Below are positions 43,008 through 51,587 of a DNA stretch of 64,000 nucleotides, one piece after another. Position 1 is the first letter of the stretch; the number at the start of each line of letters is the position of its first letter. The position numbers and the translations under genes are program-made. The stretch comes from Mucilaginibacter sp. KACC 22063. GTDB taxonomy: Bacteria; Bacteroidota; Bacteroidia; Sphingobacteriales; Sphingobacteriaceae. The notes below the pieces were generated by a model. The model did no database searches. It was not told where the DNA came from and saw only the letters and a program-made list of their open reading frames with translations. Location of the stretch: the NCBI RefSeq assembly GCF_028736115.1, contig NZ_CP117877.1, positions 1,116,001-1,180,000 on the forward strand. Direction: 5' to 3'.

Positions 43008-44344
43008 CTTGCTAAAACGGGTTTAAGGTATTTTTTATAAAGTTCCGGATAAAATCCAAGTGCATAGCGCCATGTATTGCCAAAATTAACACCCAATTCG
43101 CGCTTTAAGATGACCTGAGCAACAAAAAATCCAATTACGTTTGATGCAAGCGTAGCCCAGGCTGCACCCATAACACCCATTTTTTTGATAAGCAGGTAAT
43201 TGAGCAGGGCATTAATGGCCCCGGTGATAATTACGGTAATAAAAGTAAGCTTCGGTTTCCCCATCGAATCGAGTACGGTACCAAACTGGCGGCCGTAAGG
43301 GATGAGCAGGCAATACAATATGGTAACACGCAAAACCGGGATGGTATCGGCATAAGTTTGGCCTGCAATAAACTCTACAATGTAATTTGCAAATACAAAA
43401 AGAAAGATTAGCCCCGGGGTTAAAATGGCCAGCACCGCACCCACCGATTTTTCATACAGGTATTTGACGGCTTCTTTACCATCGCTTTCTATGCGCCGTG
43501 CGCTTTGTGGAAATACAATGGTAGCAATAGAACTGGTGGGTATTTCTACCAGGTTGGTAATACGCACCGCTACATTGTAAGCGCCTGCCGAAGCTGCCGA
43601 TAATATGCCGCCCAGCATCATCTGGTCTATACTGTTTGATAGCATGGCGCTTATGGTGGTACCAAAAGCATATTTGCCATAGTCGAACAGTTTTAATATC
43701 CATTCTTTTTGAAATGAGAAGGCTATTTTAAAGCTTTTGCGAACAAATAGGTAAGATATAATTGAGCTGATGAAAGTGCTTGCAATTTGTACATATACCA
43801 GGTTTACCAGCGATAACTTAAAATGCAAAAGATATGCGCAGGCAATATAAATGAATAAGCCGCCCTGCCTGATTAGTGTGCTGATGAAAATGCCATTGAA
43901 CTTGAAGCCAGATTGCTCGATGGATTGAAACTGGGTCAGAAAGCCTGAAAATACGAACACAAAATTGTAGCACAGAAACATGGGCAGTAATTCCTGTATT
44001 TTCCATAACTGTGCTAAAAAATTGGCGCAGCAAAAGTTAAGTATGATAAATACAATGGTAAGCGCACCACTGATGGTAAAAGATGCTGATATGATTTTAG
44101 GCCGTTCGGCGGGTTGTGCGCCCGATAAGAATTTGATTAATGCACTTTGCACAAGACCGTTCCGAATAAATTCAAGGATGGTTGTGGTTGCTGTAAACAG
44201 TGTCCATGCACCGAACTCATACTTGGTGAGCAAACGCACCAGCATGTAAAAGCTGCCAAAGCCAAGTAATACACCCGACATGCTTTGAAGAACAGTAAGA
44301 ACAGCAGATTTAAGCCAGTACAAGTCTTTTTTCTTTTCAGACAT
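43004..44344 (-). CDS. Oligosaccharide flippase (Wzx-like, MOP superfamily)
   Basis: 446 residues from the ATG at 44344 (MSEKKKDLYWLKSAV), about 12-14 membrane helices. The pattern GAWTLFTATTTILEFIRNG and YNVAVRITNLVEIPTSSIATIVFP is typical of polysaccharide biosynthesis flippases, which move lipid-linked glycan units across the inner membrane. The start codon overlaps the upstream gene by 8 bases (ATGTCTGA), so the three genes 45308-42192 form a translationally coupled unit. A start 7 codons upstream is less likely. Confidence 0.9.
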   Translation of the reverse strand: MSEKKKDLYWLKSAVLTVLQSMSGVLLGFGSFYMLVRLLTKYEFGAWTLFTATTTILEFIRNGLVQSALIKFLSGAQPAERPKIISASFTISGALTIVFIILNFCCANFLAQLWKIQELLPMFLCYNFVFVFSGFLTQFQSIEQSGFKFNGIFISTLIRQGGLFIYIACAYLLHFKLSLVNLVYVQIASTFISSIISYLFVRKSFKIAFSFQKEWILKLFDYGKYAFGTTISAMLSNSIDQMMLGGILSAASAGAYNVAVRITNLVEIPTSSIATIVFPQSARRIESDGKEAVKYLYEKSVGAVLAILTPGLIFLFVFANYIVEFIAGQTYADTIPVLRVTILYCLLIPYGRQFGTVLDSMGKPKLTFITVIITGAINALLNYLLIKKMGVMGAAWATLASNVIGFFVAQVILKRELGVNFGNTWRYALGFYPELYKKYLKPVLAR

Positions 44345-45308
44345 CAGCCGGGGTATTAACAGCAAAATGCTGATGGATGTATGCTTTTATCTCGTCGTTT
44401 GATTTGGCATGTAAGATTTTTGCGCCTGATAATTTAGGGTAAAGTGTTTGGTAGCAGTTAAAGTAATGTTCAGGTCCCTGCTTAGATATGATCAGGTTTG
44501 TACCGCCAAAATAACTGGCAAGGGTGGCGGTGCCACCATGTACAGATATAAAATGGCTGGCATTGGCGTATATCATCAATTGTAAATGGTTGAAATTATT
44601 AGCGTTTCCTTTATTCTCCTGGTACAGATCTTCCATTAATAAAACTTCAGGATGTGTTGCATTTAGCCAGTCAAATTCATTAAGGTCGTAAACATCGCTG
44701 TTGTCCATGGTAATGTTTTCGGGCCTTGGGCGATTATAGATAATGGTGTAATCGTTTTTAAGATGGTTAATGATAAAGTCTAACGTTGGTATATCATAAA
44801 AACTGATAGGCGGGCCATCCCATTCCATGTTGTAACGGTTGGCGATGATCAGTATAGGTTTATCATAAACGTATATATCATTTGCATACTGGGCTTTTAG
44901 CGGTACCGGCAGCCACTTGCTCATATTGTAATCATGGCTGTATAGTATCCGTGGTACTTCAAAGTTATAGTTGCCTTCGTTTGACCGCGTGTCAAAGCTT
45001 TCTGAATGATCTGGCGAGAAAAAGTAAAGTTCTTTGGTGTATTTGGCAGAACGCGTACTTTTTAACGTGCCATTTTTGTAGTGCCAATATGCAAACGGGA
45101 GCACAAACTGCAACTCGGGAGCAAACTCGCCGTTAAATGAAATGTCTTTATATTTTTTCTTTTTAATGTAGTCGCTGAAAAAATACTTCAGCTGATGCAT
45201 TTCGCAATTGTAAGTATCCCTGTAATAATAACTTAAAGCCCTTGGCGCTTTTGGATAGCGCAGCCGGACATATAGGCTGAAAAGTTTATTAGTTAGGGTT
45301 AAAGGCAT
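44337..45308 (-). CDS. Glycosyltransferase-like protein of unknown family
   Basis: 323 residues, no membrane helix. The C-terminal half has VHGGTATLASYFGGTNLIIS (about residue 258), a donor-binding type motif seen in GT61-like and other GT-B enzymes, and RPRPENITMD in the middle. The N-terminal 100 residues are basic and aromatic-rich. First gene of the flippase-fucosyltransferase unit, so a role in the same surface glycan is likely. I cannot assign a family with confidence. Confidence 0.7.
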   Translation of the reverse strand: MPLTLTNKLFSLYVRLRYPKAPRALSYYYRDTYNCEMHQLKYFFSDYIKKKKYKDISFNGEFAPELQFVLPFAYWHYKNGTLKSTRSAKYTKELYFFSPDHSESFDTRSNEGNYNFEVPRILYSHDYNMSKWLPVPLKAQYANDIYVYDKPILIIANRYNMEWDGPPISFYDIPTLDFIINHLKNDYTIIYNRPRPENITMDNSDVYDLNEFDWLNATHPEVLLMEDLYQENKGNANNFNHLQLMIYANASHFISVHGGTATLASYFGGTNLIISKQGPEHYFNCYQTLYPKLSGAKILHAKSNDEIKAYIHQHFAVNTPADV

Positions 45309-45416
45309 TAGGTAAAGATAAATATTACATGCAATGTGGCAAACTACAAGCTGTCATGATTTCAATTAGTTATTGTTTCTACTGTGATCAACAAAGTTTT
45401 GCTGTAATTAGGTAAC

Positions 45417-45445
45417 AAAAAGCCCCGCTTGTTGCGGGGCTTTTT
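45417..45445. terminator. Bidirectional terminator by the YtxH-like gene
   Basis: AAAAAGCCCCGC and GCGGGGCTTTTT form a perfect 12-base stem around TTGTT, directly after the stop of the minus-strand YtxH-like gene. Confidence 0.9.
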
Positions 45446-45448
45446 GTG

Positions 45449-45655
45449 TTAGATGCTTTCTTTGGCCTGCTGTGCACGGTTGTTAATTTCATCCAGCGCT
45501 TCGCGGCCATATTTTTTAAGGTGTTCCAGCCATTGTGGTGCCTGATCAGAAAGTTCGTCAACAACTGACTTTCCGCTTTCTGAAGATTTTTTTACAAGTA
45601 GGTTTACGCCGTAAGCAACAGCTGCGCCTATAGCGACATATTTTAAAAGGCTCAT
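45449..45655 (-). CDS. YtxH-like small membrane-associated protein
   Basis: 68 residues: one N-terminal membrane helix with Gly/Ala pattern (about 4-20, KYVAIGAAVAYGVNLL), then a charged helical region (SSESGKSVVDELSDQAPQW and RAQQAKESI). Matches the YtxH-type family of general stress-associated small proteins. Monocistronic. Confidence 0.75.
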   Translation of the reverse strand: MSLLKYVAIGAAVAYGVNLLVKKSSESGKSVVDELSDQAPQWLEHLKKYGREALDEINNRAQQAKESI

Positions 45656-45723
45656 AGTGATGTTTTATTAATGTTATTTAACAGGGTGCAATGTTAGTGC
45701 CAAGAATTTTGTTGTGTTGCGGG

Positions 45724-45895
45724 TTTCTGAGGAGCGAGGTGCGAGTTCTGAGGACTGAGTTTTGAATCAGAGAGTTAGTGAATTACTGAATGTGCGGTCA
45801 TTTGCCATCTGTATACATAGGTCTTACACATCGGATCTCAAATACTCAGTACTCGGAACTCGCACCTCGGAAACTCATACTCCACACCTCAGAAA
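45724..45895. repeat. Long imperfect inverted repeat before rpsF
   Basis: The arm GAGGTGCGAGTTCTGAGGAC begins at 45736 and pairs with the arm ending CGGAACTCGCACCTC at 45868 over 25 bases with two mismatches; an outer TTTCTGAGG (45724) pairs with CCTCAGAAA (45895). The block has no coding potential and fills the gap between the YtxH-like gene and rpsF. Confidence 0.75.
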
Positions 45896-45909
45896 GATTT
45901 TCCTATCTG

Positions 45910-45940
45910 TTTGAAAAAGATAAAATTATCCTTACATTTG
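45910..45940 (+). promoter_or_regulatory. Promoter of the rpsF operon
   Basis: TTTG (45910-45913), exactly 19 bases, TACATTTG (45933-45940). The leader of about 33 bases includes a short CCCG/CGGG hairpin. Confidence 0.8.
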
Positions 45941-45979
45941 CGTCCCCGTTTAAAGCGGGTAAACAGTAAATAAATAACA

Positions 45980-46345
45980 ATGCAACAGTACGAAACCGTG
46001 ATCATTCTTACCCCGTTGTTATCAGACGAGGCTGCTAAAGAGGTTATCGCCAAATTTAGCAAGATCCTTACAGATAACGGAGCCGAAATTATCCAAGAGG
46101 ATAATTGGGGTTTGAGAAAATTAGCGTACCCAATTGAAAAAAAATCTACAGGGTACTATCACTTAACTGAATTTAAGGCTCCGGGTGAATTAATTAACAA
46201 ACTGGAAGTTGAATACAGACGTGATGAGCGTGTAATGCGTTTCTTAACTATTGCGCTGGATAAACACGCCATTGCTTACAACGACAAAAAACGTAGCGGC
46301 GCTTTCAACAAAAAACCAGCTAAAGCAGAGGAGGCAGCACAATAA
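45980..46345 (+). CDS. rpsF: Small ribosomal subunit protein bS6
   Basis: 121 residues. Typical opening MQQYETVIILTPLLSDEA and the conserved DNWGLRKLAYPIEKKSTGYY. bS6 binds bS18 on the 30S platform. First gene of rpsF-rpsR-rplI; its stop overlaps the rpsR ATG by one base. No priB or ssb gene intervenes, as is usual in Bacteroidota. Confidence 0.98.
   Translation: MQQYETVIILTPLLSDEAAKEVIAKFSKILTDNGAEIIQEDNWGLRKLAYPIEKKSTGYYHLTEFKAPGELINKLEVEYRRDERVMRFLTIALDKHAIAYNDKKRSGAFNKKPAKAEEAAQ
46329..46334 (+). promoter_or_regulatory. Strong Shine-Dalgarno site of rpsR
   Basis: AGGAGG lies 10 bases before the rpsR ATG, inside the end of rpsF (AEEAAQ codons). Such sites are unusual in this phylum. Confidence 0.6.
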
Positions 46346-46608
46346 TGGCAAACGATCAAATTAAATACGTTACCGCTCCTAAAGTGGAGGATAACCGCAA
46401 AAAATATTGCCGCTTTAAAAAGAACGGTATTAAATATATCGACTACAAAGACGCAAACTTTTTATTGAAATTTGTTAACGATCAGGGTAAAGTATTACCT
46501 CGCCGTTTAACTGGTACTTCATTAAAGTTTCAGCGTAAAGTGGCTCAGGCTGTTAAACGTGCTCGTCACATCGGCTTGTTACCATACGTAACCGATTCGT
46601 TAAAATAA
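46345..46608 (+). CDS. rpsR: Small ribosomal subunit protein bS18
   Basis: 87 residues, with the conserved KYCRFKKNGIKYIDYKD, LPRRLTGTSLKFQRKV and the terminal RHIGLLPY. It pairs with bS6 on the platform of the small subunit. In Bacteroidota ribosome structures bS18, together with bS6 and bS21, holds the 3' end of 16S rRNA away from mRNA. Second gene of the operon, one-base overlap with rpsF. Confidence 0.98.
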   Translation: MANDQIKYVTAPKVEDNRKKYCRFKKNGIKYIDYKDANFLLKFVNDQGKVLPRRLTGTSLKFQRKVAQAVKRARHIGLLPYVTDSLK

Positions 46609-46612
46609 AATC

Positions 46613-46618
46613 AGGAGG
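46613..46618 (+). promoter_or_regulatory. Strong Shine-Dalgarno site of rplI
   Basis: AGGAGGT in the 18-base rpsR-rplI gap, 8 bases before the rplI ATG. Confidence 0.7.
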
Positions 46619-46626
46619 TTTAGAAA

Positions 46627-47070
46627 ATGGACATTATTTTAAAACAGGACGTTAAAAACCTTGGTGAGAAAGACGAAGTAGTAAAAGTAAAAGCAGGATA
46701 TGGCCGTAACTACCTTATCCCACAAGGCTTCGCTATTTTAGCAACAGAATCTGCACGTAAGGTATTAGCTGAGAACTTGAAACAAGCTCAGTTTAAACAA
46801 GACAAAATCCGTAAGGATGCTGAAGACATCGCTACCCGTTTAGAAGGCGTTAAGCTTACTATCGGTGCTAAAGCTGGTGAAACCGGTAAAATCTTTGGTG
46901 CTATCAACACTATCCAGGTTGCTGATGCATTGAAAAAACAAGGTTTCGAGGTTGACCGTCGTCGCATCACTTTCGATCAGGATCCTAAAGTTTTAGGTGA
47001 ATACACTGCAAACTTAAACCTTCACAAAGAAGTGAAAGTTAAAGTTCCTTTCGAAGTTGTAGCTGAGTAA
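46627..47070 (+). CDS. rplI: Large ribosomal subunit protein bL9
   Basis: 147 residues: N-terminal RNA-binding domain with DIILKQDVKNLGEKDEVV and VKAGYGRNYLIPQGFA, a connecting long helix (about 42-75) and the C-terminal domain with GKIFGAINTIQVADAL. Last gene of the operon, followed by a terminator. Confidence 0.98.
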   Translation: MDIILKQDVKNLGEKDEVVKVKAGYGRNYLIPQGFAILATESARKVLAENLKQAQFKQDKIRKDAEDIATRLEGVKLTIGAKAGETGKIFGAINTIQVADALKKQGFEVDRRRITFDQDPKVLGEYTANLNLHKEVKVKVPFEVVAE

Positions 47071-47119
47071 TCAGCATTCGGATTTCGAAATTTACATTTC
47101 GGATTTGAAAATATTTGTT

Positions 47120-47158
47120 GAAGGTGTTTAGTAATTACTAAGCACCTTCTTTATTTTT
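47120..47158 (+). terminator. Terminator of the rpsF operon
   Basis: GAAGGTGTTTAGTAA pairs with TTACTAAGCACCTTC (one wobble), a long hairpin followed by TTTATTTTT. Confidence 0.85.
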
Positions 47159-47168
47159 ATAGGCAACT

Positions 47169-47858
47169 ATGAAGGGAATTTGGCGCCTGGCGCTTCGCAT
47201 ACTTAAATTACTGGCTATTGCATTCTTTGGTATCAGCATTATATGGGTACTGGCTTTAAAGTTTATCAATCCGCCGTTTACCCTGCTGATGATTGAGCGG
47301 GGTTTCGAGCGCAAATCTGATGGCAAAGACTGGAAGATTGACAAGCACTGGGTAGACTTTGATGATATTGCAGACCCTATGAAACGTGCTGCCGTAGCAG
47401 CCGAAGATCAAAAGTTTTTGAACCATTTTGGGTTCGACTTTAAAGCTATGGAACGTGCTATTGATAAGAACCAGCACAGTCATAAGCTGATGGGGGGGAG
47501 CACTATCTCTCAGCAAACCGCCAAAAATGTATTTCTGTGGCCCGGGCGTTCATACGTGCGTAAAGGTTTTGAGGCCTATTTTACCATGCTGATAGAGCTG
47601 TTCTGGAGTAAGAAGCGTATAATGGAAGTTTACCTGAACATTATTGAAATGGGGGATGGTATTTACGGTGTAGAAGCTGCTGCGCAGGAATATTACCATG
47701 TACATGCCTCGCAGTTGAATAAGTATCAGGCTTCGGCCATTGCGTCTATTTTTCCTAATCCGTTGAAATGGTCGCCCACCAATCCTGACGACCGTCTGCG
47801 GCACCATCAGTACCTGATCCGCAAGAACATGCGCAGGTTAGGGCCACTTGATTTTTAG
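47169..47858 (+). CDS. mtgA: Monofunctional peptidoglycan glycosyltransferase
   Basis: 229 residues. One N-terminal membrane helix (about 10-32), then the GT51 domain: catalytic Glu in AVAAEDQKFLNHFGFD, GGSTISQQTAKNVFLWPGR, KKRIMEVYLNIIEMGDGIYGVEAAAQ. It polymerises lipid II into glycan strands without a transpeptidase domain. Confidence 0.95.
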   Translation: MKGIWRLALRILKLLAIAFFGISIIWVLALKFINPPFTLLMIERGFERKSDGKDWKIDKHWVDFDDIADPMKRAAVAAEDQKFLNHFGFDFKAMERAIDKNQHSHKLMGGSTISQQTAKNVFLWPGRSYVRKGFEAYFTMLIELFWSKKRIMEVYLNIIEMGDGIYGVEAAAQEYYHVHASQLNKYQASAIASIFPNPLKWSPTNPDDRLRHHQYLIRKNMRRLGPLDF

Positions 47859-47865
47859 AGCCTTG

Positions 47866-48017
47866 CCCGGCCCTCTCCAAAGGAGAGGGAGTCGAATAAT
47901 TTAAGTATTTGCGTGTTTGTGATTGCTTCATCAACCCTTATCGGGATGCTTCGCAATGACAAATGAGTTTAAAGTCCTCCCTACTCCAAATGAGTCCATT
48001 GGACTGGGGAGGATTTA
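47866..48017. repeat. Cluster of three different dispersed palindromic repeats
   Basis: Within 150 bases there are a CCCTCTCC/GGAGAGGG hairpin (about 47871-47890), a GTGATTGCTTCATC...CTTCGCAATGAC unit (47921-47961; also at 3947-3980), and an AAGTCCTCCC...GGGGAGGATTTAGG unit (about 47971-48017; also within the end of truB). The gap lies between the convergent mtgA and GH97 genes. Confidence 0.65.
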
Positions 48018-48030
48018 GGTGGGGCCTCTT

Positions 48031-49869
48031 CTACTTCTTAAACACAGCCAAATAACCTCCACCACTTTTCAGGTCGACATTTAGCCTGGTTTTATTTGTA
48101 GTGGGCGAATGCTCAATGGCGGTTTTCATGCGGGTGTCGGTATCATGCAGAATTGTTGTGGTATAATTGCCGATGCCTAAAAAGCTAAGGCTAATATTAG
48201 CGGTTTTAGGCGCTTCTTCCCCATTCAATACAGTCAGGTACCATGTAGTGCCATTGCGGCGTGCCAAGGCTGCAATTTCGCCAATTTTGGTAGCAGGTAG
48301 TACAATGGTCTCATCCCAGGTTACGGGCATATCTCTCACCATATCTTTTATGTTGCTTTTCAGTAACGAATCCGGGTCGGCTGCCAGGCACATAAACGGC
48401 GAGGTAAAGGCAGCAACGGTAGCTACCTGGTGTGTAAGGGTTGTGCCATGTGTTATTTTTTCCGAAAAGCTAAGTGGTGTATAGTCGGCATGGCCGGCCA
48501 GGTAGCGGGTGAAAAGTAGGGTTGTGTTGTGAAAAGGCCAGCTTTTAACGGTGTTTTCCAAGCCACGTACACCTTCGCGGCTAAGTTCGTTCGGCCAGGT
48601 GCGGCTTTGCCCGGTAGGCTTGTCTGCGCCGTGGAAATCAAGCATCAGGTGCAGCTTTGCGGCATCTTTAAGCGCTTTCAGATAAAATGCTAATACCTGC
48701 TGTTTCTCGCTGTCAAAATAATCTATCTTAATGCCTACCACGCCTGAATCTTTACAACGTTTAAAGAATTCTGCACGATAGTTATCATCCTCCAGTCCGG
48801 GTACGCCCTCATCTAATGGGTACGATTTCCAAACCCAGATCTTTACATTTTGCTTTGCAGAGTAAGCTACCAGTTCTTTCAGCATGTCGAAATTGTCCTG
48901 GTTGCCGTTTTTCCAGTGTGCCCAGCCGGCATCTACCAGGTTATAAGTAATGCCTAACTTACCCGCCAGGCGCGAAAACTCTTTCATGTTATCAAGTGTA
49001 ACCGAGCGGCGCTCCGTTAACCACGACCATACACTTTTGCCCGGCTTAACCCAGCTTGTGGCAAAGCCATCAGGAAATAATGTTTTATCCGGCTTAGGTG
49101 ATACATTGGCTACGATATCGCAATTAACCAACGTATTTAACGAGCCTATTTCTATAATGCGCCAAGGCGTTTCAATGTTGCCATTAAGCACAATGTTGCC
49201 TTTTAAATTAGCTTGTAGCGTATGCTTTTCTCCGGATTTTAAAGACATCCCTGCAAAATCAATAACACCGCCCTCGGTAATGGCAATGTAGGTGCCTGAT
49301 GATAGCTTACCTGTAAGGGGAGGAGCGAACAACTGACCGGCTTTAATATCTTCTATATTTTGCTTTTGGTATTCGCCTTCATAGTCGTTAATGTCAGCTT
49401 GTCCCCAAATGGTAGTACCCACCGGAATATTAAACTGGGTATTATCTTCAGTGATCTCAACCTTTCCGCTGGCTGGCAAAATGTATCTGAAGGCAACGCC
49501 GTCATTATAAACACGTGCTTCGAGGCTAATTACCTTCTTGCCTTTTTCATCTAACACCGGCAGTAGCAAGTCGGTACATTTATTTACTGCTTTAGCATGT
49601 ACACCCCGCCATGCGTATGTTTCATTAATAAAACGTTTTACCTGTGTCCCAAATTTAAAAGGTTGCTGCTGTGGTAAAGTACTGGCTATGCCTAAAGCAG
49701 ATGGCTGAATAACTGTTTTAGCATCCTGCTTTACATTATAGGTTAGTGCGTGGTTATTGATGGAAAGGTTAAGTTTAATGTGGCCATCGGGGCTGCTGAG
49801 TGTTTGGGTGTTTTGCCCGAATGTAACAGCAGAAGCGGCGACCAAAAGGCAGGTAAGCAAAGCTTTCAT
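48031..49869 (-). CDS. Glycoside hydrolase family 97 protein (alpha-galactosidase/alpha-glucosidase type)
   Basis: 612 residues with a signal peptide (1-18, ending TFGQ), so periplasmic or exported. N-terminal beta-super-sandwich (about 20-280, starting TLSSPDGHIKLNLSI), catalytic TIM barrel (SWVKPGKSVWSWLTERRSV, TYNLVDAGWAHW, IWVWKSYP, GIKIDYFDS) and C-terminal beta domain. The Asp in GIKIDYF lies where the retaining GH97 enzymes have their nucleophile, which points to alpha-galactosidase rather than the inverting SusB-like glucosidase; this is an inference. No SusC/SusD pair is adjacent. Confidence 0.92.
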   Translation of the reverse strand: MKALLTCLLVAASAVTFGQNTQTLSSPDGHIKLNLSINNHALTYNVKQDAKTVIQPSALGIASTLPQQQPFKFGTQVKRFINETYAWRGVHAKAVNKCTDLLLPVLDEKGKKVISLEARVYNDGVAFRYILPASGKVEITEDNTQFNIPVGTTIWGQADINDYEGEYQKQNIEDIKAGQLFAPPLTGKLSSGTYIAITEGGVIDFAGMSLKSGEKHTLQANLKGNIVLNGNIETPWRIIEIGSLNTLVNCDIVANVSPKPDKTLFPDGFATSWVKPGKSVWSWLTERRSVTLDNMKEFSRLAGKLGITYNLVDAGWAHWKNGNQDNFDMLKELVAYSAKQNVKIWVWKSYPLDEGVPGLEDDNYRAEFFKRCKDSGVVGIKIDYFDSEKQQVLAFYLKALKDAAKLHLMLDFHGADKPTGQSRTWPNELSREGVRGLENTVKSWPFHNTTLLFTRYLAGHADYTPLSFSEKITHGTTLTHQVATVAAFTSPFMCLAADPDSLLKSNIKDMVRDMPVTWDETIVLPATKIGEIAALARRNGTTWYLTVLNGEEAPKTANISLSFLGIGNYTTTILHDTDTRMKTAIEHSPTTNKTRLNVDLKSGGGYLAVFKK

Positions 49870-49982
49870 AAATGTCAGGTTTACAGTATTGATTTTTCAA
49901 TGATAATGTTTATTGCTGTAAATGACAAGTGATTTAATTATTACAATGACGCTTTAATTACGGATTGAAATTGGCAAAGCCT

Positions 49983-49990
49983 TAAATTTG
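49983..49990 (+). promoter_or_regulatory. -7-like element next to the truncated haemoglobin start
   Basis: TAAATTTG ends 3 bases before the ATG at 49994. If used, the mRNA would be leaderless. No TTG lies at the correct -33 distance. Confidence 0.3.
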
Positions 49991-49993
49991 TAC

Positions 49994-50386
49994 ATGGCTG
50001 AAAATGAAATTCTGAACCTGGATGATGTGAAATTATTGGTAGACACCTTCTACGGAAAGATCAGGACTGACGAATTATTAGGGCCTATTTTCAACGAGCG
50101 GATACAAGACCGCTGGCCAATACATTTAGAAAAAATGTACACCTTTTGGCAAACGCTGTTACTGGAACAACATACTTACCATGGCAGGCCTTTCCCGCCG
50201 CACGTGAATTTGCCGGTTGCCCATGAGCATTTTGAACAATGGCTGGCTTTGTTTACAGCTACTGTTGACGAATTGTTCAGCGGCGAAAAGGCAGCCGAAG
50301 CTAAATGGCGTGCAGCTAACATTGCCAAGATGTTTGAAACCAAGATCAATTACTTCAGAGGGCACGAGGGTAGGGCGATATTGTAA
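49994..50386 (+). CDS. Group III truncated haemoglobin
   Basis: 130 residues. The 2-on-2 globin pattern is clear: FYGKIRTDELLGPIFN, then WPIHLEKMYTFWQTLLL, a group III feature, GRPFPPHVNLPVAHEHFEQWL with the proximal His, and an F-to-H helix end. Group III truncated haemoglobins bind oxygen or NO; their role is poorly known. The ATG at 49994 (MAENEILNLDD) is chosen over a TTG two codons upstream. Confidence 0.93.
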   Translation: MAENEILNLDDVKLLVDTFYGKIRTDELLGPIFNERIQDRWPIHLEKMYTFWQTLLLEQHTYHGRPFPPHVNLPVAHEHFEQWLALFTATVDELFSGEKAAEAKWRAANIAKMFETKINYFRGHEGRAIL

Positions 50387-50524
50387 TCTTCTACGTATTT
50401 TCTTGTGTATTACTTTCGGCACTAACAATCAATTTGTTATGATAAATAATTGTAAGCAATTCCTTGTTTATATCAATTAATCTTACGAAGATTGTGATAT
50501 CATTTTAATATCAAATTAAATTAT

Positions 50525-51379
50525 ATGAATACCGAAAAAACCTTACAACCTTATAACGGCTATGCAGCCACGATAGTTGGTATTATTGCATTAGTAGGAA
50601 TTGCCATTTCAGGAGCTACAGAGCAGACCGTAATTTTAATCTGTTGTATCCTGCTATTTATTTTTGCAGTAAAGGGGCTTGTTATTGTAAGCCCTAACAG
50701 TGCTAAAGTTTTGTTGCTTTTTGGTAAGTATGCGGGCAGCATAAACCAAAATGGATTGTTTTGGATTAATCCGTTGTATTTGCGGGTAAGCCTGTCATTA
50801 AAGGCACGCAACTTTGAAAGTGAGAAAATAAAGGTGAACGATAAAATGGGTAACCCGGTATTAATAAGCGTAATATTGGTTTGGCGCATTAAGGATACCT
50901 TTAAAGCAACCTTTGAGGTAAACAATTATGATCAGTTTGTACGTATACAAACAGATTCGGCTGTACGTAAACTGGCAGGTAGTTTTCCCTATGATCATTT
51001 TGAGGATGAACGGGCTACCATTACCCTAAGTACCAATTTTGATGATATTAATAATGCCTTGGAAACTGAAATTACCGAACGTTTAGAGATGGCAGGTATT
51101 GAAGTTGTTGAAGCCCGTATAGGTTACCTGGCTTATGCGCCGGAGATAGCGCACTCCATGCTTCGCCGCCAGCAGGCATCAGCTATAGTTGCTGCACGCC
51201 ATAAAATAGTTGAGGGCGCAGTAGGGATGGTTGAAAGCGCCTTGAAATTATTGTCTGAAAAGGAAATCATCAATCTTGATGAAGAACGTAAAGCAGCTAT
51301 GGTAAGTAATCTGATGGTTGTGCTTTGCGGTGACAGGGAAACCCAACCAGTAGTAAATACAGGTAGTTTATATCAATAA
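50525..51379 (+). CDS. SPFH/Band 7 domain membrane protein
   Basis: 284 residues. Two N-terminal membrane helices (about 13-31 and 33-51), then the SPFH domain: [37 protein letters not shown] and [20 protein letters not shown], ending in a helical stretch with [27 protein letters not shown]. Resembles flotillin/stomatin-type scaffolds of membrane microdomains. The RHH protein gene follows after 6 bases. Confidence 0.9.
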   Translation: MNTEKTLQPYNGYAATIVGIIALVGIAISGATEQTVILICCILLFIFAVKGLVIVSPNSAKVLLLFGKYAGSINQNGLFWINPLYLRVSLSLKARNFESEKIKVNDKMGNPVLISVILVWRIKDTFKATFEVNNYDQFVRIQTDSAVRKLAGSFPYDHFEDERATITLSTNFDDINNALETEITERLEMAGIEVVEARIGYLAYAPEIAHSMLRRQQASAIVAARHKIVEGAVGMVESALKLLSEKEIINLDEERKAAMVSNLMVVLCGDRETQPVVNTGSLYQ

Positions 51380-51385
51380 CAGAGA

Positions 51386-51568
51386 ATGGCGGAAAAGAAA
51401 TCGTTTGCTTTACGGATTGATGCAGAAACCATGGCTGCCATTGAAAAATGGGCAAACGATGAGTTTAGGAGCGTTAACGGGCAGATAGAGTGGGTACTGC
51501 ACAATGCTTTGAAAAAAGCAGGCCGGCTTGATAAAGCAAAAAAGAAATCGCAGGATAAAGAGCCGTAG
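51386..51568 (+). CDS. Arc-type ribbon-helix-helix protein
   Basis: 60 residues. SFALRIDAETMAAIEKWAND fits the beta-strand and first helix of an Arc/MetJ fold, followed by EFRSVNGQIEWVLHNALKKAG as the second helix, then a basic tail. Likely DNA-binding. It is co-transcribed with the SPFH gene, a pairing often seen; it may autoregulate the unit. Confidence 0.85.
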   Translation: MAEKKSFALRIDAETMAAIEKWANDEFRSVNGQIEWVLHNALKKAGRLDKAKKKSQDKEP

Positions 51569-51587
51569 TAAATACGGCTCTTATATT

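Noticed and set aside
41012..45308. Complete capsule or O-antigen locus
   Set aside because: Only three glycosyltransferases and one flippase are present; no polymerase, chain-length regulator or nucleotide-sugar genes are in view, so it is a small glycan cluster at most.
45941..45979. bS6:bS18 autoregulatory RNA motif in the rpsF leader
   Set aside because: Only a short CCCG/CGGG hairpin is visible and the conserved CCG bulge arrangement could not be shown by eye.
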